64,000 nucleotides of DNA from Gracilaria gracilis (Eukaryota; Rhodophyta; Florideophyceae; Gracilariales; Gracilariaceae): contig JARGSG010000075.1 of the NCBI GenBank assembly GCA_030374805.1, positions 248,001-312,000 of the forward strand, given 5' to 3'. Both the position numbers and the translations under genes were made by a program. The notes beneath the pieces were generated by a model. That model was not told the DNA's origin and searched no databases. It saw only the letters and a program-made list of their open reading frames with translations. How positions within the stretch are numbered: position 1 is the stretch's first letter; every line of letters starts with the position of its first letter. Of this stretch, positions 12,501 through 21,591 are shown piece by piece.

Positions 12501-12709
12501 TCATCTCTACCCACTTCACTTCCGATAACGTTTCCCTTTGGTATGGACTGATCCCCGCTTCCTCCATCCTTGGCTGCGTTCATGTTCTCCGCCAGAACTA
12601 CCCCGCTCTTTCCTTCACTTCTCGTCTACACTGGCGCTTTCACCGATTCTATCTCAATCGGTTCTATCGAGACCCCACCGCCAAGCCTTATTTCTCATCC
12701 AACACGTAG
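9524..12709 (+). pseudogene. KDZ/Plavaka-like DDE transposase, decayed
   Basis: Starts at ATG 9524 with a zinc-finger-like CCFEGCPFF...HQRRC. The frame changes near 9775 (frame 2 to 1) and near 10810 (back to 2). In-frame TAGs lie at about 10033, 11510, 12116 and 12190. Across the frames the family motifs appear in order: SFFGLVQIYSDKSSISLKSS; an FHITLLNFSDAFRRK segment; HPIIASYCADISEAKDIL followed by the zinc pair HPCHRC; FELLHNFRLGV; LKFHLLDHIFEDICRSGG with FEHAHTLFKSHYC; and a C-terminal FAFVQFMELV...LRWA and SSILGCVHVL...FYLNRFY. This order is typical of KDZ (Kyakuja-Dileera-Zisupton) and Plavaka transposases of fungi and protists. Total about 1060 residues, a normal size for the group. 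The coding strand is strikingly C/T-rich, unlike the neighbouring genes. The copy is inactive. Confidence 0.82.
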
Positions 12710-12868
12710 CCTCTATTCCCTGTTAGCTTCAGCTTCATAAAAATTTCAACCCGCTTCCTCTGAATTGGAAGGAGTGAAGATACGCATGGCATGAGAAAGA
12801 AGAAGCATCTCTTCCCCATCCCACACATACCTCCACCCCTTCCCGCCTCACTGCAGCTCACCCTACCC

Positions 12869-15205
12869 TCAGTAGCCCGCCTCTTCCCTACCATCAACCC
12901 CTGTTCCTTCCCTGCGATCAGCCCAGTGTGCCACCAACCGCCCGAAACTCGGGTTCTCCGGTCGACAGGCCGCTATGTAACAATCAAGAACTGCACCTAG
13001 TCTCCGTGTTAGTTTTGCCATAAAATATTCCTCCCTCACAGCTAGGTATATCTTCTCCCTCGATGGTACCCACACCCAAACTGTCGCAGTTCTCCCAGAG
13101 TTTCCCGACACACGCCTCGGATCTCCATCTACAAACCCATCGTTCTCAAATTCCTCGGCATGCTCCTCCTGTAGCGATTTCCAGGCTACCCCCAGTATTC
13201 CTTCAACAGCCCCAGGTAGATAATTTTTATACAAAGTAGAGAACAAAAGCTGTCTTTGCCTTCCACGTCCCACAACCTCGTTCATATTTTTCACCACACA
13301 GGCGATCCAGGCGTCAAGTCTCGCAAGGTGCATGACTGTCCCATCCACGTATTGCAGTTCACCGTTACTTTGCCTCTCCACTGCGTATCTCATATACTAC
13401 TCCAACACCGCCACCGTCATCCCATTCTTGAAGTACATATCTTCGTCATCAACCTCCCATGGTGGCCCAACCGCACGAGACCCGGAATACGCAAGGTCTT
13501 CGAACCGGCTCGTTCTCAACGCACGCAACTCATTCCCCCCGCCCTCCTCCCTTCCCACCAGCTTCTCACGCGCATCCCCCATCTGCTGCTTTAGGTCTTC
13601 CCATAGCTCAGTCTCCTCAGTAGGTTTCGCACGTGTCGCAATCTAATCATATCTAAGGATGGAGAATAACTTGTCGCGAGCCGCCCGCTTCCGCACCCCA
13701 ATCACATCGCTTAATGTCTGCTTCATCCGCTGCCTCAGACACTTGTCCGCACTCACATTATCCACACACTCCTGTTTCTTTCTAGGTTCACGTACCGTCT
13801 CCCAAGTATCTCCCATTATTTTCGTCTCCACCACATACTTCAACAGCACATCACTTTCTCCGTCCGTTGATGGCGTATACTCCCTCATCTCATATGCCAC
13901 TTGATACGGGCACCGAGGTATCATCTCCTTCTCCCCAACCACAAATATGCTGCTCTTCCTACTTTCTCCCACCGTCTCACTCCTGTTCTTCCAGCTCCTA
14001 CCAACGTTCTCCGTGTCAAAACAGAGTTCTGACGCCTCCAACTTCGCATTGTGAAGAATCTTATCATATACAGCCCTTGCAAATCCGTAAAAACATTCTG
14101 GCACCTCTATTTAATGTTTTCGACGCCCCTTCACTTCCTTCCCACACCCTCTTCGCTTCCTATCCTTCACAGCCTCCCATAAACGTTCGATCAACACATT
14201 GTCTGCATCAGCTTCTCCCTCACTCGTTCCAATTTCTTCTGCGTGATCCTCAAAATCACTATCATAATATAGTGATCCTCTTCCATATTTCCCAGCTTCC
14301 CTTTCAACGAAATCACCCTCTCAACCAGTGCAGACCTTGGCAACACGCGTAAGTTCTCTTCATCTCCTTCTGCTATTCTTGTAGTTCCCATTTTCCTTGC
14401 TCCGTTCCTCTCTCCACGATCCCCCGAATCGTCGACTCCTGCTTCATGCACATCGTCCTCAATCCGAACGGCATTTTGCCTCACACGTATTCCTTCAGGC
14501 GTTCGTACCGCGGTTTCCACCAAGATCCCTCCAGTTCTATGCCTGTTTCCGACAAGGACATCTTCTCCTTCGAATACCGTCCCATCCACTGGTATATTAT
14601 CTCTCACATTTTCAATCACTGATACAACAGTGTTATGTCCTACAACTCTCCCTGGCAAATTGTCTCGGAGCCATTCCCTCCTCTCCACATCGGCGTGACT
14701 CCCCATTCCATCGCCCACACGCCCAATTCGCCTCCCAGTGCCCTCTGCGTTTCCATGCTCCCTCCTATGCCTCATACCCGCCCACTTCTTCTTCCTATCG
14801 CATCGCAGTATGTCGCGGTCTACCAGTTCTTTCTCTGTCTACCATTCGATTCCTACTAACATTAACCACAACCTCCATGCCCTCGTTCGTCACCTCCTGA
14901 ACGCATCCTTTTACTTCTCTTTCGCGATCCCTCCCCACCCGAAAGCCAACCCCAGCCACTCTCTCTCCCTCCTTCCCTCAAACACCACTGCTAACTATCC
15001 CACTACTACTTCTTGCTATCGTCCTTTCCTCCTCCCCACTGCGCCATTCCCTCATCTTCTCTATGACATCTCCCCACTCGCCTTCTCCTACAACTTGCGT
15101 GGATTCATCGCCCCTTCGCCGCCCACCTCTATCCCTACTGCCCCGCGCATCATTCTCCTGCCTTCATCTGATCTCTCCCCTGCTTTTCCCTCCACCATTT
15201 GCCAT
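12869..15205 (-). pseudogene. Unknown protein, charged N-terminus, decayed; convergent with the KDZ-like transposase
   Basis: A minus-strand reading frame begins with MANGGGKSRGE at 15205 and is rich in Arg, Glu and Gly. It passes into another frame for 14775 to about 14310. It returns to the first frame with an acidic stretch (YYDSDFEDHAEEIGTSEGE) and then a globular-looking part (VPECFYGFARAVYDKIL, CVDNVSADKCLRQRMKQTL, VMHLARLDAWIACVVKNM, LYKNYLPGAVEGILGVAW). In-frame stops lie near 14112, 13643 and 13397. I do not recognise the family. The G-rich coding strand matches the methyltransferase and ParB-like genes, which argues for a shared origin. The end is only 160 bases from the transposase end, tail to tail. 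Confidence 0.5.
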
Positions 15206-15280
15206 CTCATGTAGAAGCGGAGTAGCTTGTGTTACCAAAGCACTTACCTTTCGCTCGGTCCACTCCGTTTGCTCAATGCG

Positions 15281-15314
15281 CTGGGTTCGCTGGGTTCGCT
15301 CGGTTCGCTCGGTT
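15281..15314. repeat. Short minisatellite of about four 9-base units
   Basis: Imperfect tandem copies of GGGTTCGCT / CGGTTCGCT, just upstream of the unknown minus-strand gene. Probably simple slippage, but it lies where that gene's promoter would be. Confidence 0.6.
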
Positions 15315-16177
15315 ACTTCCATAGGTCAGCCTCGATCACGTCCCCCGTGGTCTTCTTACCTTTCTCAAGTAATCCGCCTCGAGGAGCGCGCGAACTACGC
15401 CCAATACCGCCCTCTCAATTTTCCAAATCGCCGCTTCGAGAGGCACGCATAGTACTACCCAAGCCATACTCGCGACCCCGACCTACCACATCTGCACGCG
15501 ATCGCCCTTTTGACGCACGCCCGCTTACATCCTCTTCATTCGCATTCGCATTTGTACTTCTCGTTTTACGTTTCCCCATGTGTAATCGGACGACGACGAT
15601 GCGCCCGGCGGTGACCTCTAGATGTTATCGCCACTCGCCGCAAGACGTGTTCGCCGCTCGACGTGATCGCAGGTCCCTCGTGAAACGCACACATCCACTC
15701 GACGTATGGTAGAAATATCGCACCGCTTTAGTACTTTTCGGAATCACTTTCCAAAAATTAGCACGTAAATTTCCCTTCCTGTACGAAACCTCACTGCCAA
15801 AACCTGTTACACTTTCACATGATATCACATGTACTCCGTATCTTCTATTCTATGTACTTGAACGTCAACCCACTCCCCCGAATCCTATCCCCATTTTGTT
15901 CACGTCACTGGATGATAAAAGTGACGACACCCACTCACTTGGAGGAGTTCTCGTCCTCCTCTGTGGAACACGAGAGTTAGAGAGAAAGCGTAATAAAATG
16001 TACACAATTCGATTTTACACATACTATGGTACACCTTTTGGTTCTATAAGTCATAAATCAATTGAGCTCTACTCGATTACTATAGAATTCGAAGACGTAC
16101 CCCATGTGTACTCCATTCCATAATCTGGAAACAACTCTTCTCCCACTTCTACCGGACGGTAAGCATTCGGTATTATC
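15315..16177. other. Intergenic spacer between the unknown gene and the SET-like gene
   Basis: About 860 bases with only short ORFs and no recognised motif. It would contain the promoter of the minus-strand unknown gene and the 3' end of the SET/methyltransferase gene. Confidence 0.35.
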
Positions 16178-16849
16178 TTAATTGAAGTGGAGTGGAGTTC
16201 GCCCAGTTTCTAGGGTTCGACTCACCGTGGCATTGGCAGTCCATCGCTGCTTCAAGCCATCCTCCACTGCATCCCTATCTTTATCCCCTTCCATATATTT
16301 TGGGTCGTTAATTGTTCCACCCAACGAAAATGGAGCGGAGACAATCCATACAAAGATTGTAGGTACTTCTCGTCTCCTTTCCGGGAGTTTCCGTAATACC
16401 TCGCCTCGCAGGCTAACCTCCATCGCATAAGTTCGAAAATGTGCGGCGGTGGCTCCCAACAACCCTTCCCTATACTTCTTGTGTACCTTCTTCCTCTTCG
16501 TTAAGTCATGGTACACCAAAGTTCCGTAAAAGAAACATATCTCCTCGTTGTTCATGAAACGGCGCGTGGTAAACACTCCCACTCCTGCGTCATGGTGACG
16601 AATCGACGACTTCTCCATGCTACAACCACACATAGTGGCCTCCAGTGCCAACATCGCGTTCCAATCCAGGAGAACCATCTTCCCTTGCAACGTTTTCGGC
16701 CACTCATGCAGCGCTTTGCGCCTGCCGATCATGGCCATGCCTCCTTCTCCCACATCGATGCCAGGAAGTCTACAATATACGGTGGGAACTTCTGATACTT
16801 TGAGAAGCCGGATGGAGCCTTCCATGATCGTCAAAGACGAGCGTTCCAA
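16178..16849 (-). pseudogene. SET-like domain protein, possibly the C-terminal part of the methyltransferase gene
   Basis: A 223-codon ORF whose frame is open further upstream, to about 16915. The central part GVGVFTTRRFMNNEEICFFY followed by GTLVYHDL fits the first SET strands (G-x-G-hydrophobic-x-T/A-x-x, then E-x-I-x-x-Y-x-G). Downstream, GGTINDPKY...RWTANATV resembles the Asn-containing SET C-terminal segment, although the classical NHxCxPN box is not intact. SET enzymes methylate protein lysines using SAM. The ORF begins only one frame away from the methyltransferase end, with fewer than 100 bases between recognisable parts, so it may be the second half of one fusion protein split by an indel. 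Activity is not implied, and the SET assignment is by motif memory only. Confidence 0.5.
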
Positions 16850-16893
16850 TTGGGAAATAAGTCTATCACGCGATTCACAGAGTTTCGAACCTC

Positions 16894-19189
16894 CTACGTA
16901 ATTTGAATGCCCGTCTCATTATCGCGCATGCACATCGCAAACTGAACAATGGCCGCGTGCCTAGCATGAGCAAAACAGTCAGAGTCCAACTAACAACCAA
17001 TAAACTTCCGATGACGTTGGAACTCCATGCATGCCATGGCAGTCGAGAAAGTTCCCGCGAACAAGTCCACCACTGTATCACCTGACTGCGAAAATCTGCT
17101 GATCAGCTCCTTCAACAACGCGCGAGGTCTTAGTTCCGACCTCAACTTTTGCAACATTTAACCCCCACCCTCCTTCTTTCTGTTCCATTGAAGATTCTCC
17201 CCATTGGACATGGCTGGTACCTGGTCAATAACAATGTGGTACCCTGGATACCTCGACTGCACGTAGTTGAAGTTCTCATAGTTCACCATCGCATGCTGCT
17301 GTGTATAAACGAGGCCACTTCGAACACCATGTATCGCATACTCCATGGCAGGGAACAAGGAGCAGAACCTGCGTCCCGGGTTTCGCATGGGGTTGCCTTG
17401 CGACCGTATAAAATGAATTGGGACCTGGTACACAACAAACGATCGCCTCGGAACCCCTTGCTCGTCCTTTGCTTCAATAAGGGAAAGCATCTTCGTCCAC
17501 TGGGTCACCTGTTCCAATGCACAGAAGATAAAGAAATGACCCTCGGACGTAGCAGCCTTGATATAAGCTTTGCCGCCTTCTTCATATGCTCAGCGCTCAG
17601 CATGTCGTACCAACTGTTCTCCCGGTTCTTATCGATTCTTATGTTGTATGGTGGGTCCATAAGAACCAGTTGAACTTTCCCCAATGGAGAGACTCCGTTG
17701 TTTTGCCGAGTCTCGTTCGTTCCCACCATATTTTCGAGCCCGCAATTATACATTCGAAAGTATTTCTCCATTTCCACTTCACAACGTTGGAATGCCATTC
17801 TATCGTCCAACGAGGAAATGGCAGGAGGAGGCTGTATGTCAGCGTCGGACGACTGTTCACCAACATCTTTATTCCCACTCTCACCCACTACACCTATTCC
17901 ACTTCCGCCATCTCCATCCCCTCCTTGTTTCCCCTCCGAAGGATTCCCCCTTTCAAACTGCTAATCGTCATCGTCATGAATTTCGATGGCAGACTCCGGT
18001 TTCGATATCGGCGTGAGAGGTATATCAGAGACCCTGAGTGTTTCTCTGATTTTCAAAGGGCTTAGTGTCTCCAAGATGGAGGACATAAGCGAGTTAGAGA
18101 AACAATCAAATCTCTGAGCAAACGGTCTTGAAGGGTCCCTGTGAAACGTCTTTAGAACGGTCCATCGTCCAGGTTCTGGTATTGTGTACAACTGATCGTT
18201 CACAACCACCTTGTTCAGGTCAGAAATGAACTCCTTCTCAAGCGTTCAGAGGGCCACATCAATGTCCTCCGGAAGATTTTATGCCCACGGTTGGACCTCG
18301 TCTTCCAGAAGAGTTTGCATGTTGCTCGGTAGCAAGCAATGGTCGTCATCCTTGTGCAGGAACCCCTCGGAACGCGTTTCAATGGGTTTAAACTGCATTT
18401 CGTCGTACATGAGCAGTAGAAAAGGGAGAACCATGAACTCCGCGCTGGGGACCCCCAAAAATTGGGAGAAACAATCCCAGGCCTTTGTTACCAGCTGCAA
18501 ACTCAAACCCGCACGCTGAGCTTGGAGATTCTGTGATATTTGCACATTCCCAAAAGATGTGGAATATCCCTTCTCCCCGTTACGTCTCTTATGGCCCCGA
18601 AGGCGCTTTTTCATAGATACTTTTTGAATAAGGGAGAGAAAGAGAACTCTTCGGAAATGTGTAGCGATGCTCGTACCAAAAGGGGGAGCTATCCGGCCCA
18701 CAAACCTGCAAGCTATACTCATGGACTTCAAAAACTCGGTTAACGTCATATTCTTCGGTATTCCTTGAAAGTCCACTCTGGTATAAGCATTGCAAAAATC
18801 CCTCATACGCCTGTCTCTGTCTCCGTCCATGATGTCAAGCAACTTCGTCGACAGATACAGCTGACGGTACAAACCCTTCCTGCACACAGCCTTGAGCTCA
18901 TCGTCGCTGTATGACGGGTGAGTGGTTCTGAGAAGGATAGAGAACTACTTCTTGGAAACGTCTAGGACAGTGCGATTCTTGATGATATACTGAACGAATT
19001 CGCTGTGTCCCACTTTCCTAGGTTCGTCTTCCTCTCGCATCGTCGACGCATAGTGATCACGGATGGCAAAACACGCAGTGAGAAGCTCATCCTCAGAACC
19101 GAACACTTTTCCAACCTCATGTGGGATGTCAGAGGTGCCGGTGACGGTGGCTTAGACGTGGATGTGGTTGGGGCAACCATTTTAAACAA
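16894..19189 (-). pseudogene. DNA methyltransferase (N6-adenine/N4-cytosine type, beta-class order), decayed
   Basis: Starts MFKMVAPTTS at 19189. After a frame change near 19125 it runs in one frame to about 17560, with in-frame stops near 18936, 18279, 18240 and 17961. It then shifts frame and ends at 16894, with stops at 17158 and near 16983. The N-terminal 400 residues are unrecognised (FVQYIIKNRTVLDVSKK, LYRQLYLSTKLLDIMDGD). The catalytic part has VQLVLMDPPYNIRIDKNREN (motif IV), GHFFIFCALEQV, then RPRALLKELISRF and GDTVVDLFAGTFSTAMACME (motif I) with HRKFIGC-x-LDSDCFAHARHAA. Motif IV before motif I is the beta-class arrangement seen in CcrM-like enzymes. DPPY indicates amino-group methylation of adenine or cytosine. 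A SET-like domain follows. Divergent from the ParB-like gene across the hairpin array. Confidence 0.78.
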
Positions 19190-19561
19190 TAACGGGGATC
19201 TGTATTATAAATACGGAAAGAGAACCGGAGCGGTCGTGAGAAAACAGATGATTGACGTCGGCAGTGGACAGCGAGGGCGAACGGACGGAAGCTGACGAGA
19301 GACGGCAGCGAAATAGAGATGAGAGCGGATGGTTGACGGGAGCGGACGGAAGACCGCTGCGGAATTAGCGATGTGAAGGCGGAGCTAAGACGCCAAAACG
19401 GTACTAGAACTCTAAAGAAGAGGAGTAGAATGGAATTTGGCGATGTTAGGGGAACTTATGCAGTGTGAAACAGTTGTAAGAGAAGGCAGGGATGGGAGGG
19501 GGGTTCGGTAATTCCTAGATATGGAAGTATAGGCGAAGTTATAACTTATGGCTCTCCGGAC

Positions 19562-19627
19562 AGCGGTCCGTGGTGCAGTGGCGCTCCATCACGGCTCCGA
19601 TGAAGTGCCACTCGAGTTCGGTCCGCT
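19562..19627. repeat. Hairpin 1: diverged copy of the AGCGGTCC...CTTCATCA palindrome
   Basis: Imperfect inverted repeat around 19592-19599. The left arm begins AGCGGTCCGTGGTGCAGTGG and the right arm ends TTCGGTCCGCT. It is a more diverged member of the family at 20832-21291, about 1.2 kb away. Confidence 0.65.
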
Positions 19628-19796
19628 TTCCATGCGCCGTGAGAGAAAAAGTGAAAAAATCTAATTTCCACCTGGGCAGCGGCACCCTCGCGACTGGCGC
19701 TTGTTTGTAATGTGACGCCGCGTGTACTTAAGCAACTCCGCTCTCCTCCCAACTGCCTCGGTAAGCACAACGCTCTGTACCTCCCCGTTGCGGTTT

Positions 19797-19869
19797 CCGG
19801 GGATCTCTTCTTCTCTTGTCACAACCACGTGATTCTCTCGGTTGTGAGAGAAGAAAAAAAGATCGCCGG
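19797..19869. repeat. Hairpin 2: long imperfect inverted repeat
   Basis: Left arm runs from CCGGGGATC to TCACAACC and right arm from GGTTGTGAGAG to GATCGCCGG, about 30 bases each, around the loop ACGTGATTCTCTC. Weaker complementarity extends outward. The loop closely resembles that of hairpin 5. Confidence 0.7.
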
Positions 19870-20083
19870 AAATTGTAAAAGGGATGTGCTCTTTCCGTCC
19901 TTCTTCTGTTGCGCGGATGTAGTGGCACACAAGGTAAGTTCGGCAATTTTGTTCTTTTTCTGTGAATCCTACCAATTGGCGTACTCTTCTATTTTCCATG
20001 CTATTGCGTATTGAAGCCAGAGTCGCCGGACACAATGTATGCCGCTTATGCATCTTTGCTTTACTGAGAACATTTGAAAGTGC

Positions 20084-20165
20084 TTGAGCTGGCCGTGATG
20101 GTCGAGTACGATTATTTGAGTTGTTCAACTCATGTAATCGGCTTTGGCTCTGACAGCCAGCTCAA
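20084..20165. repeat. Hairpin 3 with GAGTTGTTCAACTC core
   Basis: Arms of about 40 bases around GAGTTG-TT-CAACTC (20118-20131), closing with TTGAGCTGGC / GCCAGCTCAA. Shares its core and left arm with hairpin 4, about 150 bases away, so the two are tandem relatives. Confidence 0.7.
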
Positions 20166-20248
20166 TCACTGTTGGACTGGGGTTATTTATTAGACCGACT
20201 AGATTAGACTGCCTTGGGTCGAACTATCAGAAGTGATTGAGCTACCTG

Positions 20249-20308
20249 TGATGGTGGACTACGATTACATGAGTTGTTCAACTCATATAATCGTGTTTTG
20301 CCATTACT
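20249..20308. repeat. Hairpin 4 with GAGTTGTTCAACTC core
   Basis: Same 14-base core at 20271-20284, with CGATTACAT / ATATAATCG inner arms and GTGATGGT / GCCATTAC outer arms. Tandem relative of hairpin 3. Confidence 0.68.
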
Positions 20309-20360
20309 GATATTTTATTCACTGAAGAAGAATAGTTCCCAATATAGTCACTAGAAGAAT

Positions 20361-20447
20361 GTCGTGGCCAATGATAAGTTCTTCTACTCCGACAACCACA
20401 TAATTCTCTTGGTTGTCGCAAAGGGAGTATTCATTATCGGTCACGAC
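20361..20447. repeat. Hairpin 5: long imperfect inverted repeat
   Basis: Left arm GTCGTGGCCAATGATAAG to CTCCGACAACC pairs with GGTTGTCGCAAAGGGAG to TTATCGGTCACGAC. Arms are 37 bases around the loop ACATAATTCTCTT, which resembles the loop of hairpin 2. Confidence 0.72.
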
Positions 20448-20831
20448 CTTGGGCGCTACAGGAAAATCTACATCATATAAAGTTAGAGAAGGTGGTCGGT
20501 AAAACTACTTTCTTAGATTTGAAAGAATGTAAAGTTTCTGATACAGCGCATATTCTGCCAGATCGATGTGATGTATTATTTGTTTTGTTTTACATGACCA
20601 ACAAGCTGCGAACCACATCTATTTTATACTGTTCTCCGTGCTTATGAAGAGCAATTTTTATTGCTTTCCAACAAACTCATCGAACGACAGTCATATGATT
20701 TGACGCCCTTACGTCCTCCCGTCATTATAAGAAGATGCAGGGCTTTAAATATTCATAAAACAACCATAAGTGAAAACTGTCGTCGACAGCTGTCCGGGGT
20801 GTCGTCCAGCTTCATCGGCCACGGCGCGTGG

Positions 20832-20901
20832 ACAGCGGTCCGAGGTGGAGTGGCGCTTCATCAGTGGCGTGATGAAGCGCCACTCCACCCCAGACCGCTG
20901 T
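20832..20901. repeat. Hairpin 6
   Basis: Arms of about 32 bases from ACAGCGGTCCGAGG to GCTTCATCA and back to GACCGCTGT, around the spacer GTGGCG, with one or two mismatches. Confidence 0.8.
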
Positions 20902-21027
20902 TCGCTGTACTTAAAATTAATTTTTTTTCGCGTGGACAGCGGTCCGAGGTGTCGTCCAGCTTCATCGGCCACGGCACGTGGACAGCCGTCTGGGGTGTCA
21001 TACAGCTTCATCAGCCACGGCGCGTGA

Positions 21028-21097
21028 ACAGCGGTCCGGGGTGGAGTGGCGCTTCATCAGTGCCGTGATGAAGCGCCACTCCACCCCGGACCGCTGT
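21028..21097. repeat. Hairpin 7: perfect 32-base inverted repeat
   Basis: Left arm 21028-21059 and right arm 21066-21097 are perfectly complementary over 32 bases, around the six-base spacer GTGCCG. The left arm opens ACAGCGGTCCGGGGTGG. Confidence 0.9.
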
Positions 21098-21211
21098 CTG
21101 CAAAAACAATTTTTTTTGCCCTGGACAGCCGTCCGGGCTGTCGTCCAACTTCTTCCGCCACAGCACGTGGACAGCCGTCCGAGGTATCGTCCAACTTCAT
21201 CGGCCACTGCG

Positions 21212-21291
21212 CATGGACAGCGGTTCGGGGTGATGTGGCGCTTCATCAGGGCACTGATGAAGCGCCACACCACCCCGGACCGCTGTCCATG
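21212..21291. repeat. Hairpin 8
   Basis: Arms of 37 bases (CATGGACAGCGG... to ...CCGCTGTCCATG) around the spacer GGGCAC, with about two mismatches. Related to hairpins 6 and 7. Confidence 0.85.
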
Positions 21292-21591
21292 CCGAAAACT
21301 TAACGGACGCAATTCATTTTTTTCCCTCAAAACTGGGTGTCTTTATTCTATAGCTACACGTATGTAGTAGTTAAAAAGATCATGTAACTTTCTAAATAAA
21401 GCGATAGTGATTTCTAAAACGTAAAATACGGAACTTCTTGAGTCCAATCCAATATTGAGTGGGCGCAGTGTTCGGTGAGGAAGTGAAGGAAACGAACGTG
21501 ACTGAGAAGGGTACGTCCACTATACGTTCCCACGAGCATTCTCGACGGTCTTAATCCGCGTTGCGAATTCTTTGAACCCTTTGTATCCAAC

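Larger units (their letters stand above)
20784..21300. repeat. Tandem array of about three 150-190-base units, each ending in a palindrome
   Basis: Each unit has one or two direct half-repeats (GTGGACAGC[C/G]GTC...GTC[G/A]T[C/A]CA[G/A]CTTC, then CGGCCAC), one full palindrome, and, in the first two, an A/T-rich run containing eight or nine consecutive T. Units lie at about 20784-20931, 20932-21120 and 21121-21300. The array sits in front of the ParB-like gene at 21592. Confidence 0.75.

Noticed and set aside
15063-15452. Plus-strand ORF with WVRWVRSVRSV repeats
   Set aside because: The repeat comes from the 9-base minisatellite at 15281; no coding evidence.
19661-20128. Minus-strand 155-codon ORF in the hairpin region
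   Set aside because: Runs through hairpins 2 and 3 and has no family resemblance; judged a by-product of repeats.
20361-20447. Hairpin as a tRNA or terminator
   Set aside because: No cloverleaf, no anticodon arm, no A/B boxes and no U-tract; only a single long stem.
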